64,000 nt of DNA. Origin: an uncultured Pontibacter sp. GTDB taxonomy: Bacteria > Bacteroidota > Bacteroidia > Cytophagales > Hymenobacteraceae. Every line of letters starts with the position of its first letter. The first letter of the stretch is position 1. Shown piece after piece: positions 38,115 to 46,804 of the stretch. The notes under the pieces were generated by a model, which saw only the letters and a list, made by a program, of their open reading frames with translations, did not search any database and was not told where the DNA came from. The translations under genes were made by a program, and so were the position numbers. Location: assembly GCF_947495565.1 (NCBI RefSeq), contig NZ_CANLZM010000007.1, positions 124,001 to 188,000 of the forward strand, written 5' to 3'.

Positions 38115-39254
38115 ATGAATTTTCAATTAACAGAGGAACATTTGGCAGTACAGGCTGCCGCCCGCGATTTTGCCCAGACAGAACTTTTACCAGGCGTTAT
38201 TGAGCGCGATGAGCACCAGAAATTCCCTGCTGAGCAGATCAAGAAAATGGGTGAGCTAGGCTTTATGGGTATGATGGTAGACCCGAAGTACGGCGGCGGC
38301 GGTATGGATAGTGTCTCTTATGTGCTGGCCATGGAGGAAATCTCCAAAGTGGATGCATCTGCGTCTGTGGTAATGTCGGTAAACAACTCGCTTGTATGCT
38401 GGGGGCTGGAGCATTTCGGTACGGAAGAGCAGAAGCAGAAGTACTTGACTAAGCTGGCAACCGGTGAAATTATCGGTGCATTTTGTCTTTCTGAGCCTGA
38501 GGCAGGGTCTGATGCTACATCGCAGCGCACAACCGCCGAAGACAAAGGCGATTATTATTTGTTGAACGGTACAAAAAACTGGATTACCAATGGTAGCACA
38601 GCTTCCGTTTACATAATAATTGCACAAACTTACCCTGAAAAAGGCCACCGCGGCATTAATGCGCTTATTGTAGAGCGCGGTATGGAAGGATTTGAAGTTG
38701 GACTAAAAGAAAATAAATTAGGAATTCGTGGCTCAGATACTCACTCTTTAATGTTTTCTGACGTAAAAGTACCAAAAGAGAATAGAATCGGGGAAGATGG
38801 CTTCGGATTTAAGTTTGCGATGCAAACACTAGCTGGAGGGCGTATCGGTATCGCTTCTCAGGCTTTAGGTATCGCATCAGGAGCTATGGAGCTAGCTTTG
38901 AAATACTCTAAGGAGCGCAAGGCCTTTGGCGTAGAGATCGCCAAGCACCAGGCTATACAGTTTAAATTGGCCGATATGGCAACAAACATTGAGGCTGCCC
39001 GCCTTTTATGCCTTCAGGCCGCTTACGACAAAGACGAGCACCGTGATTACGGTATGTCAGGTGCTATGGCAAAGCTGTTTGCCTCTAAGGTGGCTATGGA
39101 AACAACCGTGGAAGCAGTGCAAATACATGGTGGCTACGGATTCGTGAAAGAATACCATGTAGAGCGTTTGATGCGTGATGCAAAGATTACACAAATTTAC
39201 GAGGGCACTTCCGAGATACAGAAAATAGTAATTTCGAGAGAACTGCTTAAGTAA
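38115..39254 (+). CDS. acyl-CoA dehydrogenase (short/branched-chain type)
   Basis: [60 protein letters not shown]. Confidence 0.95.
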   Translation: MNFQLTEEHLAVQAAARDFAQTELLPGVIERDEHQKFPAEQIKKMGELGFMGMMVDPKYGGGGMDSVSYVLAMEEISKVDASASVVMSVNNSLVCWGLEHFGTEEQKQKYLTKLATGEIIGAFCLSEPEAGSDATSQRTTAEDKGDYYLLNGTKNWITNGSTASVYIIIAQTYPEKGHRGINALIVERGMEGFEVGLKENKLGIRGSDTHSLMFSDVKVPKENRIGEDGFGFKFAMQTLAGGRIGIASQALGIASGAMELALKYSKERKAFGVEIAKHQAIQFKLADMATNIEAARLLCLQAAYDKDEHRDYGMSGAMAKLFASKVAMETTVEAVQIHGGYGFVKEYHVERLMRDAKITQIYEGTSEIQKIVISRELLK

Positions 39255-39413
39255 GATCAGGCCTAAAATGCTGTTTCCATGTGAATTGAGCGATAGATAG
39301 TCTTTATTGAATTAAAATAAATTTTAATATTAGTTTTGAAGTTTATAAAGATTAGTCTTAGCTTTAGGCCAAAATTAAAGGGTTTATAGTATAAAAGTTA
39401 GTTGGTAACACAC

Positions 39414-40340
39414 ATGGAAGATTACAATAAGATTATTGAATCGCTTGGGGTGCGGTTCATTAAGGCTAAAAATCTAGTGTTGCAACAGCCGTTTACGGTG
39501 CGCAATTACTACGATGTAGGAAACAATTTGATCCTGCTACATAAGGGCAGTATCTTTTTTGGTGACGAGGAGCAGGCAGTAGAAGAAGGGGAACTTCTAT
39601 TTATACCTGGTGGCCGAAGCACCAAAGTGACCTATGGCCCGTCTGGTGAAGGGAAAGCCATTACAAATGATGACCTGATCACCAACAGAGAGAAATTCTT
39701 TAAAAGCAACAACGACCTAGATCTGATCGGTGATGCTGAGGAAAGCCATACTTATGTTAGCTTTGAGGCGAAAGTTTTTGACTCGGTTAACTTTTTTGCT
39801 TCATTAGATCTGCCGGCATTCCTGATCTCTAACAATTCTAAGCTCGCCAACCTGGTAATCAAAGTGGTAGAAGAGAGCATGCAGGAGCTGCCAGGAAAAG
39901 AGCGCCTGATTAACCTGTACACGGAGCAGATTGTAGTGGAGATTGTGCGCCATATCCTGAAGAACAGAATGTTCGTGGAGCAGCTGGCAACAAACAGCAC
40001 CTACTTCAAGGACCCTCGCCTCATAGACCTGTTCAACTACATTAAGGAGAACCTGGGTGGCGATCTGTCAAACAAAGTGCTTTCTAACGTAGCCAATGTG
40101 TCTGAGGATTATGTAGGCCAGTATTTCAAGATGCTGACTGGCATTAACCCACAGGACTATATTGAATATCAGCGTATGGAGCGTGCAGTATTCTTGCTGC
40201 GCACTACCAAGAAGAGCATCCGTGAGATCGGTAAAGAAGTTGGGTACAAAGACACGGCTTACTTCTGCCGCCGCTTCAAGATGATGTTTGGTATACCTGC
40301 CGGTAAGATGCGTCGCCGCGAATCAGCGATGAACACCTAA
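39414..40340 (+). CDS. AraC-family transcriptional regulator
   Basis: C-terminal HTH: VSEDYVGQYFKMLTGINPQDYIEYQRMERAVFLLRTTKKSIREIGKEVGYKDTAYFCRRFKMMFGIPAGKMRR. Confidence 0.92.
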   Translation: MEDYNKIIESLGVRFIKAKNLVLQQPFTVRNYYDVGNNLILLHKGSIFFGDEEQAVEEGELLFIPGGRSTKVTYGPSGEGKAITNDDLITNREKFFKSNNDLDLIGDAEESHTYVSFEAKVFDSVNFFASLDLPAFLISNNSKLANLVIKVVEESMQELPGKERLINLYTEQIVVEIVRHILKNRMFVEQLATNSTYFKDPRLIDLFNYIKENLGGDLSNKVLSNVANVSEDYVGQYFKMLTGINPQDYIEYQRMERAVFLLRTTKKSIREIGKEVGYKDTAYFCRRFKMMFGIPAGKMRRRESAMNT

Positions 40341-41087
40341 GGAAACGTTGTACGATGCAACAATAGAAGAAACCTCGGCCAAAAAGCCGGGGTTTTTTTC
40401 TATGTGGTTGCCAATAACAATTATATCTGCGCCTGCCTCAAGCGCTGCCGTGGCTTTTTCTGTTGTGTCGATGCCGCCGCCTATTATAAGGGGTAACTCC
40501 ACGGCCTCGCGCACAGCCGCAATCATGTCGGCAGATATCGGCTGCATAGCTCCGCTGCCACCATCCATATAAATGTACTGTAGCCCCAAAAGCTCACCGG
40601 CCATGGCTGTGCAGGCGGCAATAGCGGGTTTATCAAAAGGTATAGGCGTGGTACCGCTCATATAAGAAGCAGTAGTTTGCCTGCCGGTGTCTATCAGCAT
40701 ATAGCCGGTAGGGTATACCTGTAGTTGGCTGGCCTTAAGTACGGGTGCCGATATAACATGCTGCCCGATTAAAAAGTCCGGGTTGCGGCCCGAAATAAGG
40801 GAAAGGAGCAAAATGCCGTCGGCCTGTGTGTCGATATGCTGGCTGCTGCTCGGGAAAAGTATAACCGGTATGTTGCTGTGCTGCTTCAGGAGGCTGATGA
40901 TACCTGCCTGGTTCTGGGAGGTGATGAGACTGCCGCCAACAAAGAAAAAATCCACTAGGTGGGCTTCGGTGAGGGCGATGAGGTTCAGGCAGGAGGCATC
41001 CGTCAGGTTGTCGGGGTCGAGCAGCACGGCGAAATGCTTCCTGCCTGCGTGAAACTGTGGTTTGGGTGGTTTTGTATTAAATGGCAT
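40323..41087 (-). CDS. geranylgeranylglyceryl/heptaprenylglyceryl phosphate synthase family (PcrB/GGGPS)
   Basis: HFAVLLDPDNLTD; VDFFFVGGSLIT; PVILFPSSSQHI; YIYMDGGSGA; PLIIGGGIDTTEKATAALEAGADIIVIGNHIEKNP. Confidence 0.9.
   Translation of the reverse strand: MPFNTKPPKPQFHAGRKHFAVLLDPDNLTDASCLNLIALTEAHLVDFFFVGGSLITSQNQAGIISLLKQHSNIPVILFPSSSQHIDTQADGILLLSLISGRNPDFLIGQHVISAPVLKASQLQVYPTGYMLIDTGRQTTASYMSGTTPIPFDKPAIAACTAMAGELLGLQYIYMDGGSGAMQPISADMIAAVREAVELPLIIGGGIDTTEKATAALEAGADIIVIGNHIEKNPGFLAEVSSIVASYNVSLGVHR
40371..40402 (+). terminator. intrinsic terminator for the AraC gene, inside the 3' end of the convergent GGGPS CDS
   Basis: AACCTCGGC-CAAAAA-GCCGGGGTTTTTTT. Confidence 0.7.
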
Positions 41088-41697
41088 CCTTCTCCGGAAC
41101 GATATACTCGGTTGTCTCTATCTCAGTAACCGCTACTACAGGCTCAGCCGCAGTGGGTTTAACCGCAATATCGTTATTTTCAGAGACACTGTTTAAGTAT
41201 TCTTCCAGCTTTTTGGTGCCATACATTACCAGCAGCGCTAATACCTGCTGCTGCAAGGCCTTGCCTAGCTTGGATGTGAGAAACGGCTCAGGCTTTTTTT
41301 TTACGTCCTCCGACTGGTTGGCGTGGGGCATACGCTCCGAAGAGATAGTATAAGCATCCTCCTGCTCATGCACGTAAGAGTCGTAATCTATAAGCGGCGT
41401 TGAAGTATAGGCCGGTGAGGCTGTGGCTACAAACGTGCCTTGAGATTCACTTTTGCCTCTTCTTCTTTTCTTTGTTTTGGCTGCTTTTTCTTTTTTCTTG
41501 CTTCCGCCAGAGAACAAGCGCTTCACCAGCAAGCCGGCCAGCAGCACGCCGCCAGCTATGGCTGCTTTCTTGCCTATTTCCTGCCCCTGCGACTTAAGTT
41601 GATCAACATCGCCCATCAGCGCTCTTTTATACTCCTCCTTCTGCCGCTCCAGGAAGTCGCGCTCATTATTAAAAAGTGGGTTGTTTAATTCGCTCAT
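41077..41697 (-). CDS. hypothetical protein with Lys-rich segment
   Basis: 206 aa; IGKKAAIAGGVLLAGLLVKRLFSGGSKKKEKAAKTKKRRRG; overlaps upstream CDS by ATGA-type junction. Confidence 0.7.
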   Translation of the reverse strand: MSELNNPLFNNERDFLERQKEEYKRALMGDVDQLKSQGQEIGKKAAIAGGVLLAGLLVKRLFSGGSKKKEKAAKTKKRRRGKSESQGTFVATASPAYTSTPLIDYDSYVHEQEDAYTISSERMPHANQSEDVKKKPEPFLTSKLGKALQQQVLALLVMYGTKKLEEYLNSVSENNDIAVKPTAAEPVVAVTEIETTEYIVPEKDAI

Positions 41698-42080
41698 ATG
41701 TGTTTTTCTCGTTTGTCTGATTTATAGATGGTATTATCGAAAGCCTTGTCGGCCACGCCTTGAAAAATCTTTTTATCCAAGCCTATTACAAGTATAACCA
41801 AGAGTATGATGTAAAACAGCGCCACAATGCCAAACCCCCAAAAAGAGCTGTCGAGGAGGTGGTTGAGCAGCAGGCCCAGAAAGATGTTGACGAAGATAAG
41901 GACCATGAAGGCAATCACCCCTAGCAGCACGCCGTGTATGGTGCCTACAAAAGCAGCCTTCAGCTTTTCCTGTATCTCCAGACGTATAATGTCTATGCGG
42001 GTGTCAATATACCCCATCAGGTTCTCCATCAGGTGGGGGTTCTTTTCACGGGTTCCGTTATCTTCTTGTTGTAGCGCCAT
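41694..42080 (-). CDS. holin-X/DUF1469-like (phage_holin_3_6) membrane protein
   Basis: LMGYIDTRIDIIRLEIQEKLKAAFVGTIHGVLLGVIAFMVLIFVNIFLGLLLN, two TM. Confidence 0.75.
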   Translation of the reverse strand: MALQQEDNGTREKNPHLMENLMGYIDTRIDIIRLEIQEKLKAAFVGTIHGVLLGVIAFMVLIFVNIFLGLLLNHLLDSSFWGFGIVALFYIILLVILVIGLDKKIFQGVADKAFDNTIYKSDKREKHI

Positions 42081-42239
42081 GTTTCTTTTTCAGCTTTTAT
42101 AAAACTTGTTTTATATACGAGGGTAGATTAAAAAATTTACGTAAAGTATAACTTGTTAAAACTGTAGTACGGATTTTGAGGTTAATTGTATAGGTTTAGT
42201 TAAATTTAAGAAAGATCTAACCCATAGATTTAAATATAC

Positions 42240-43343
42240 TTGAATCACAACCACTACCAGGTATTAGGTATAAGCCCAACGGCCTCTGCTCAGGAAGTGA
42301 AAGCGGCATATAAGCGGCTTGCCATAAAGTATCACCCGGACAAGAACCCTGGTAACTTGCTTGCCGAGGAGCTGTTTAAGCAGGCGAACTCTGCTTACCA
42401 GATACTGTCTAACCCGAGTAAGCGTGCCCTCTACGACCTTCGGCTGCAGTACCAGCGCGAGCAGCAGCAGCGTGCCGTTATGCAGCACCAGCCGCGGCGT
42501 TACGAACCGCGCCACTATACCACCCGCGAGCCTGCCGGCGTGTCGGAGCGGGGCTATAAAAAGCGGCAGTCCAAAAGCAGCAGCTTCTCACGCAAAGACT
42601 GGTACATTACCTTAGCCTTCGCTGGCGGACTCATACTTTTTAGCCTGTTGCTCAAAACCGTGATGGACCATATTGCCGGCGAAGACAAGTATAAAACTGC
42701 TTTAACATACATTGCTGATGGCAAATACACCAACGCTCACCGCCTGCTGACAGACGCCATCCACTTTAAACCAGACAAGGCCGCAGCGTATGAGGCCCGC
42801 GCCATGATTGAGCTGGATGTGTACGAGAACTACTCTGGGGCGTTACAAGATCTCAATAAGACTATCTCACTGCAGGAGCGGCCTTCGGCACAAGTATACT
42901 ACATGCGTGGGCGAAGTTTGCAGCAGCTGGCCCAGTACCGCCAGGCTGAGCAAGACCTGACAAAAGCGTTGGAACTGAACGACCGGCTATGGCATGCTCA
43001 CCTGAAGCGAGGGGAGATTCGTCTTTTTTACTTGAAGGAGTATAAGCCAGCCATTGAGGATCTTAATATTTTCCTGCGCTACAGTACTACCGGGCCAGAG
43101 CAGGTGGAGGCGCTTACCTTCCGGGGGTTTGCCTACTTTAAGCAGGGGCAGCTAGAGGAGTCAGAGCAGGATTACCGCGCCGGCTTAATTGCCGACCGTG
43201 AGAATGGCCGCCTGTACTACCTGCTGGGCCGCACGGAGATGGAGCAGCAGCAGCCAGACTCTGCCTGCGTGCATTTTTCTAAAGCCTATGAGCTAGGGTA
43301 TAGTGCAGCGCTGCTGGAGCTGCGTGCTAAATGCCAGCCTTAG
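42240..43343 (+). CDS. J-domain (DnaJ-like) protein with TPR C-terminus
   Basis: NHYQVLGISPTASAQEVKAAYKRLAIKYHPDKNPGN; TM; TPR repeats; TTG start. Confidence 0.92.
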   Translation: MNHNHYQVLGISPTASAQEVKAAYKRLAIKYHPDKNPGNLLAEELFKQANSAYQILSNPSKRALYDLRLQYQREQQQRAVMQHQPRRYEPRHYTTREPAGVSERGYKKRQSKSSSFSRKDWYITLAFAGGLILFSLLLKTVMDHIAGEDKYKTALTYIADGKYTNAHRLLTDAIHFKPDKAAAYEARAMIELDVYENYSGALQDLNKTISLQERPSAQVYYMRGRSLQQLAQYRQAEQDLTKALELNDRLWHAHLKRGEIRLFYLKEYKPAIEDLNIFLRYSTTGPEQVEALTFRGFAYFKQGQLEESEQDYRAGLIADRENGRLYYLLGRTEMEQQQPDSACVHFSKAYELGYSAALLELRAKCQP

Positions 43344-43587
43344 CCTAACTGCAGCATCTTCTCTATAGTTTATCGCTGTATCAGTTCTTGGTGCCAATAT
43401 GGGGGCTATGCTGTCAAACTATAGCGCTTCCTATACTTTCATTTTTGATGGTGAGGCAGGGGCAGGTTTTGGTTCTCAGGCTAAAGTATGATACCTAAGC
43501 TAAGATTGCGGCTAATCACCCTGCCTGCAAAACTGTGGAGGCATAAACAAAGTATAGGAAGTGCTGGTTAGAAAGACATAAAACAAA

Positions 43588-43615
43588 AAACCCTTACCTG
43601 TTAGGGTAAGGGTTT
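43588..43615 (-). terminator. intrinsic terminator of tRNA-Phe
   Basis: AAACCCTTACC-TGTTAG-GGTAAGGGTTT with A-run on plus strand. Confidence 0.7.
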
Positions 43616-43619
43616 AAGC

Positions 43620-43695
43620 TGGTGGTGATGATTGGAATCGAACCAACGACACAAGGATTTTCAGTCCTTTGCTCTACCAACTGAGCTACATCACC
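43620..43695 (-). tRNA. tRNA-Phe (anticodon GAA), CCA encoded
   Basis: Reverse complement GGTGATGTAGCTCAGTTGGTAGAGCAAAGGACTGAAAATCCTTGTGTCGTTGGTTCGATTCCAATCATCACCACCA folds as a cloverleaf. Confidence 0.97.
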
Positions 43696-43863
43696 AGCTC
43701 TTGTTGTGCCCCTTGTTTCTAAAGGGTATGCAAAAGTAGCAACCATTTTTGAAGTAGCAAACATTCAGCAGAAAAATATTTTAAAAAAGTGCGCCAGCGT
43801 ACATCTTTCTTAATATTCTGCTATCTTTATCTACTAATTAGTATGTATAACGAATAATTTGCC

Positions 43864-45237
43864 GTGATAGGAATAGAGAACATCATCTTTTTAATTGTGG
43901 CTGCCGTTGGCATCGGGCTGTTTATATGGCAGATCCGCAAGATCCGCAAGAACGTGCTGATGGGCCGCGACACAGAGCTCGCTGACAACCCATCTGAGCG
44001 TATCAACAAAACTTTACTGGTGGCGTTTGGGCAGCAGAAAATGTTTAAACGCATGCTGCCGGCTGTGCTGCACCTGTTTGTGTACGTGGGCTTCATCGTA
44101 ATCAACATTGAGGTGCTGGAGATACTGATCGATGGTATTTTCGGAACACACCGTGTATTGGGCTTTGTAGGTCCTTTGTACAGTGGCTTGATGGCAGTTA
44201 ACGAAATACTGGCGGCTCTGGTAATTGTTGCCTGCGCCATGTTCCTGTGGAGGCGTAACGTAACCAAAGTGCCGCGTTTGGCAACCGGTGTGGAGATGCG
44301 CGCCTGGCCAAAAGTAGATGCCAATATCATTCTGGTGGTAGAGATCGTGCTGATGCTGGCGCTGTTCGTGTTCAATATCGCTGACATGAAACGCGTGCTG
44401 CTGGCAGGCGAGGAGGTTGTGGGTGCTTACCCGGTTAGCCAGCTCTTTGTAGATATTTTCGGCGAAGACCCTGAGCAGCTGTACATCATTGCTAAAGTAG
44501 GCTGGTGGTTTCACATCCTGGGTATACTTGCCTTCATGAATTACCTGCCAAGCTCTAAGCACTTCCATATCATCATGGCTTTCCCGAATGTATACTACTC
44601 TAAGCTGCTGCCAAAGGGGAAGTTTACCACTAACCCGGCCATTACGCACGAGATTAAAGCCATGCTGGACCCTAGCTACCAGCCGCCTGCCCCTGAGGTA
44701 GACGCCGAGGGTAACCCGATTATGCAGCGTTTCGGTGCTAAAGACGTGGAAGACCTGACCTGGAAGCAGCTGATGGACTCCTATACTTGTACAGAGTGCG
44801 GCCGCTGTACTTCTGTTTGCCCAGCCAATTTAACCGGTAAATTGCTGTCGCCGCGCAAGATCATTATGGATACCCGCGACAGGATGGAGGAGAAAGGTGA
44901 GAACCCAGCCATCTTTGCGCCAAACCACTACAAGGAAATGGGCGTGGAGCGCGTGGAGACTACAGAGGAGAAAGAATTGCTGCGCGGCTACATCACACCG
45001 GAAGAACTTTGGGCCTGCACCACCTGTAACGCCTGCGTAGAGTCTTGCCCGGTAAACATTGACCAGGTGTCTACTATTATGGACCTGCGCCGCTACCTGG
45101 TGCTGGAGGAGTCAGCAGCGCCGGCCTCGTTAAATGCCATGTTCACCAACATCGAAAACAATGGCGCACCGTGGGCTTTTCCGGCTTCCGACCGCTTTAA
45201 CTGGGCCGACGAGCTGTATGTGCCTTCTAAAAATTAA
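43864..45237 (+). CDS. membrane-bound (Fe-S) oxidoreductase, HdrD/GlcF-like with two 4Fe-4S motifs
   Basis: N-terminal TM cytochrome-like region; CTECGRCTSVCPANLTGKLLSPRK and CTTCNACVESCPVNIDQVSTIMDLRRYLV. Confidence 0.9.
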   Translation: MIGIENIIFLIVAAVGIGLFIWQIRKIRKNVLMGRDTELADNPSERINKTLLVAFGQQKMFKRMLPAVLHLFVYVGFIVINIEVLEILIDGIFGTHRVLGFVGPLYSGLMAVNEILAALVIVACAMFLWRRNVTKVPRLATGVEMRAWPKVDANIILVVEIVLMLALFVFNIADMKRVLLAGEEVVGAYPVSQLFVDIFGEDPEQLYIIAKVGWWFHILGILAFMNYLPSSKHFHIIMAFPNVYYSKLLPKGKFTTNPAITHEIKAMLDPSYQPPAPEVDAEGNPIMQRFGAKDVEDLTWKQLMDSYTCTECGRCTSVCPANLTGKLLSPRKIIMDTRDRMEEKGENPAIFAPNHYKEMGVERVETTEEKELLRGYITPEELWACTTCNACVESCPVNIDQVSTIMDLRRYLVLEESAAPASLNAMFTNIENNGAPWAFPASDRFNWADELYVPSKN

Positions 45238-45332
45238 TTGTTGATTGCTTATTATTAGTTGCGCGTTGACGGAGATTGCCTGAATAGCAGGAACAACAAT
45301 CATTCATCAACAACCACCAATTCAAATATCAG

Positions 45333-46151
45333 ATGGAAGAGAATAAAAGATTAGTAAAAGTGCCGACTATGGCCGAGATGGCTGCGAATGGCGAGGAGCC
45401 TGAAGTGTTGTTTTGGGTAGGCTGCGCCGGCGCTTTTGACGACCGTTATAAAAGAGTAACCCGCGCCTTTGTGCAGATTCTGGAGCACGTAGGCGTAAAG
45501 TATGCCGTACTAGGCACCGAAGAAAGCTGTACCGGCGACCCAGCAAAGCGTGCAGGCAACGAGTTTTTGTTTCAGATGCAGGCAATTACCAACATTGAGG
45601 TTCTCAATGCTTACAACGTCAAAAAGATCGTAACAGCCTGTCCGCACTGTTTCAACACCATCAAAAACGAATATCCGGATCTGGGCGGCAACTATGAAGT
45701 AATTCACCACTCCACGTTCCTGCAGCAGCTGATAAACGAAGGCAGAGTGAAAGTACAGGGAGGCGAGGCTTTTAAAGGCAAGCGCATCACGTTCCATGAC
45801 TCTTGCTACCTGGGCCGGGCCAACGATATTTATGAAGCGCCACGCGATGTGCTAGCTGCCCTGGATGCCGATCTGGTGGAGATGAAGCGTAGCCGCGCCA
45901 ACGGCCTTTGCTGCGGTGCCGGTGGTGCCCAGATGTTTAAAGAGCCGGAACCGGGCACAAAAGACGTTAACGTCGAAAGAACAGAGGAAGCACTGGCTAC
46001 TTTGGGAGCTGGCAACGGTGTGATCGCCACAGCTTGCCCGTTCTGCATGGTAATGATGAACGACGGCGTAAAGAACAAGGAGCAAGAGGAAAGCGTAAAA
46101 GTCTTCGATATTGCGGAACTGATCGCCCAGGCAGAAGGACTTACTAAATAG
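45333..46151 (+). CDS. (Fe-S)-binding protein with two CCG (cysteine-rich) domains
   Basis: VGCAGAFDDRYKRVTRAFVQILEHVGVKYAVLG; ACPHCFNTIKNEYPDLGG; FHDSCYLGRAN; GLCCGAGGAQMF; TACPFCMVMMNDG. Confidence 0.92.
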   Translation: MEENKRLVKVPTMAEMAANGEEPEVLFWVGCAGAFDDRYKRVTRAFVQILEHVGVKYAVLGTEESCTGDPAKRAGNEFLFQMQAITNIEVLNAYNVKKIVTACPHCFNTIKNEYPDLGGNYEVIHHSTFLQQLINEGRVKVQGGEAFKGKRITFHDSCYLGRANDIYEAPRDVLAALDADLVEMKRSRANGLCCGAGGAQMFKEPEPGTKDVNVERTEEALATLGAGNGVIATACPFCMVMMNDGVKNKEQEESVKVFDIAELIAQAEGLTK

Positions 46152-46293
46152 ATTGCTATATTTTTGAATTGCTGTTTTCGGAAAGTATACTTGTTCTCTT
46201 TTGATCAGGTATAAAGCCTTATTACTAATAGAATAAACGGTTAAATCTCTTTCTGAGTCAACAAATTAACAATCAACAAGTAAACCATTAACT

Positions 46294-46776
46294 ATGTATA
46301 TTCCGTTTGACCAATTGCCCCCACAGGCGCGTATTTGGATTTACCAGGCCAATAGATCCCTGTCGGAGGCGGAGCAGACTGAAATAAAGCCACTTCTGGA
46401 GCGTTTTGCTACGGAGTGGAGCAGCCACGGAAAAGGTTTGCAGTCCTCGGCGGCGCTGCTGCACGGGCGCTTTCTGGTGCTGGCAAACAACGAGGAAGCC
46501 GCTGCTGCCAGCGGGTGCTCCATAGATGCCTCCGTACGGTTTGTGCGGGAGTTGGAGCAGCAGTTCGGGCTGTCTTTGATGGACCGTACGCAGCTGGCTT
46601 TCCTGAACGGCGGGGAGATGGAGCTGGTAAGCATGCCGGAGCTGAAAAGCAAAGTGGCAACCGGCGACATCGACAAGAACACGTTATACTTTGATACGCT
46701 TATAACTAATTACGGAGAGCTGAAAAAGGCATGGCCACGGCAGGCCGGCAACAGCTGGCTCTCCCGCTATTTCTGA
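46294..46776 (+). CDS. conserved Bacteroidetes hypothetical protein (often named ABC transporter ATPase; no Walker motifs seen)
   Basis: 160 aa; YIPFDQLPPQARIWIYQANRSLSEAEQTEI...FATEWSSHGKGLQSS. Confidence 0.7.
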   Translation: MYIPFDQLPPQARIWIYQANRSLSEAEQTEIKPLLERFATEWSSHGKGLQSSAALLHGRFLVLANNEEAAAASGCSIDASVRFVRELEQQFGLSLMDRTQLAFLNGGEMELVSMPELKSKVATGDIDKNTLYFDTLITNYGELKKAWPRQAGNSWLSRYF

Positions 46777-46804
46777 TCCGGCATAACTTTAACCATACTT
46801 GTTC

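Noticed and set aside
41694-42080. Holin-like annotation taken as a prophage remnant
   Set aside because: No neighbouring phage genes; this family is a common chromosomal membrane protein.
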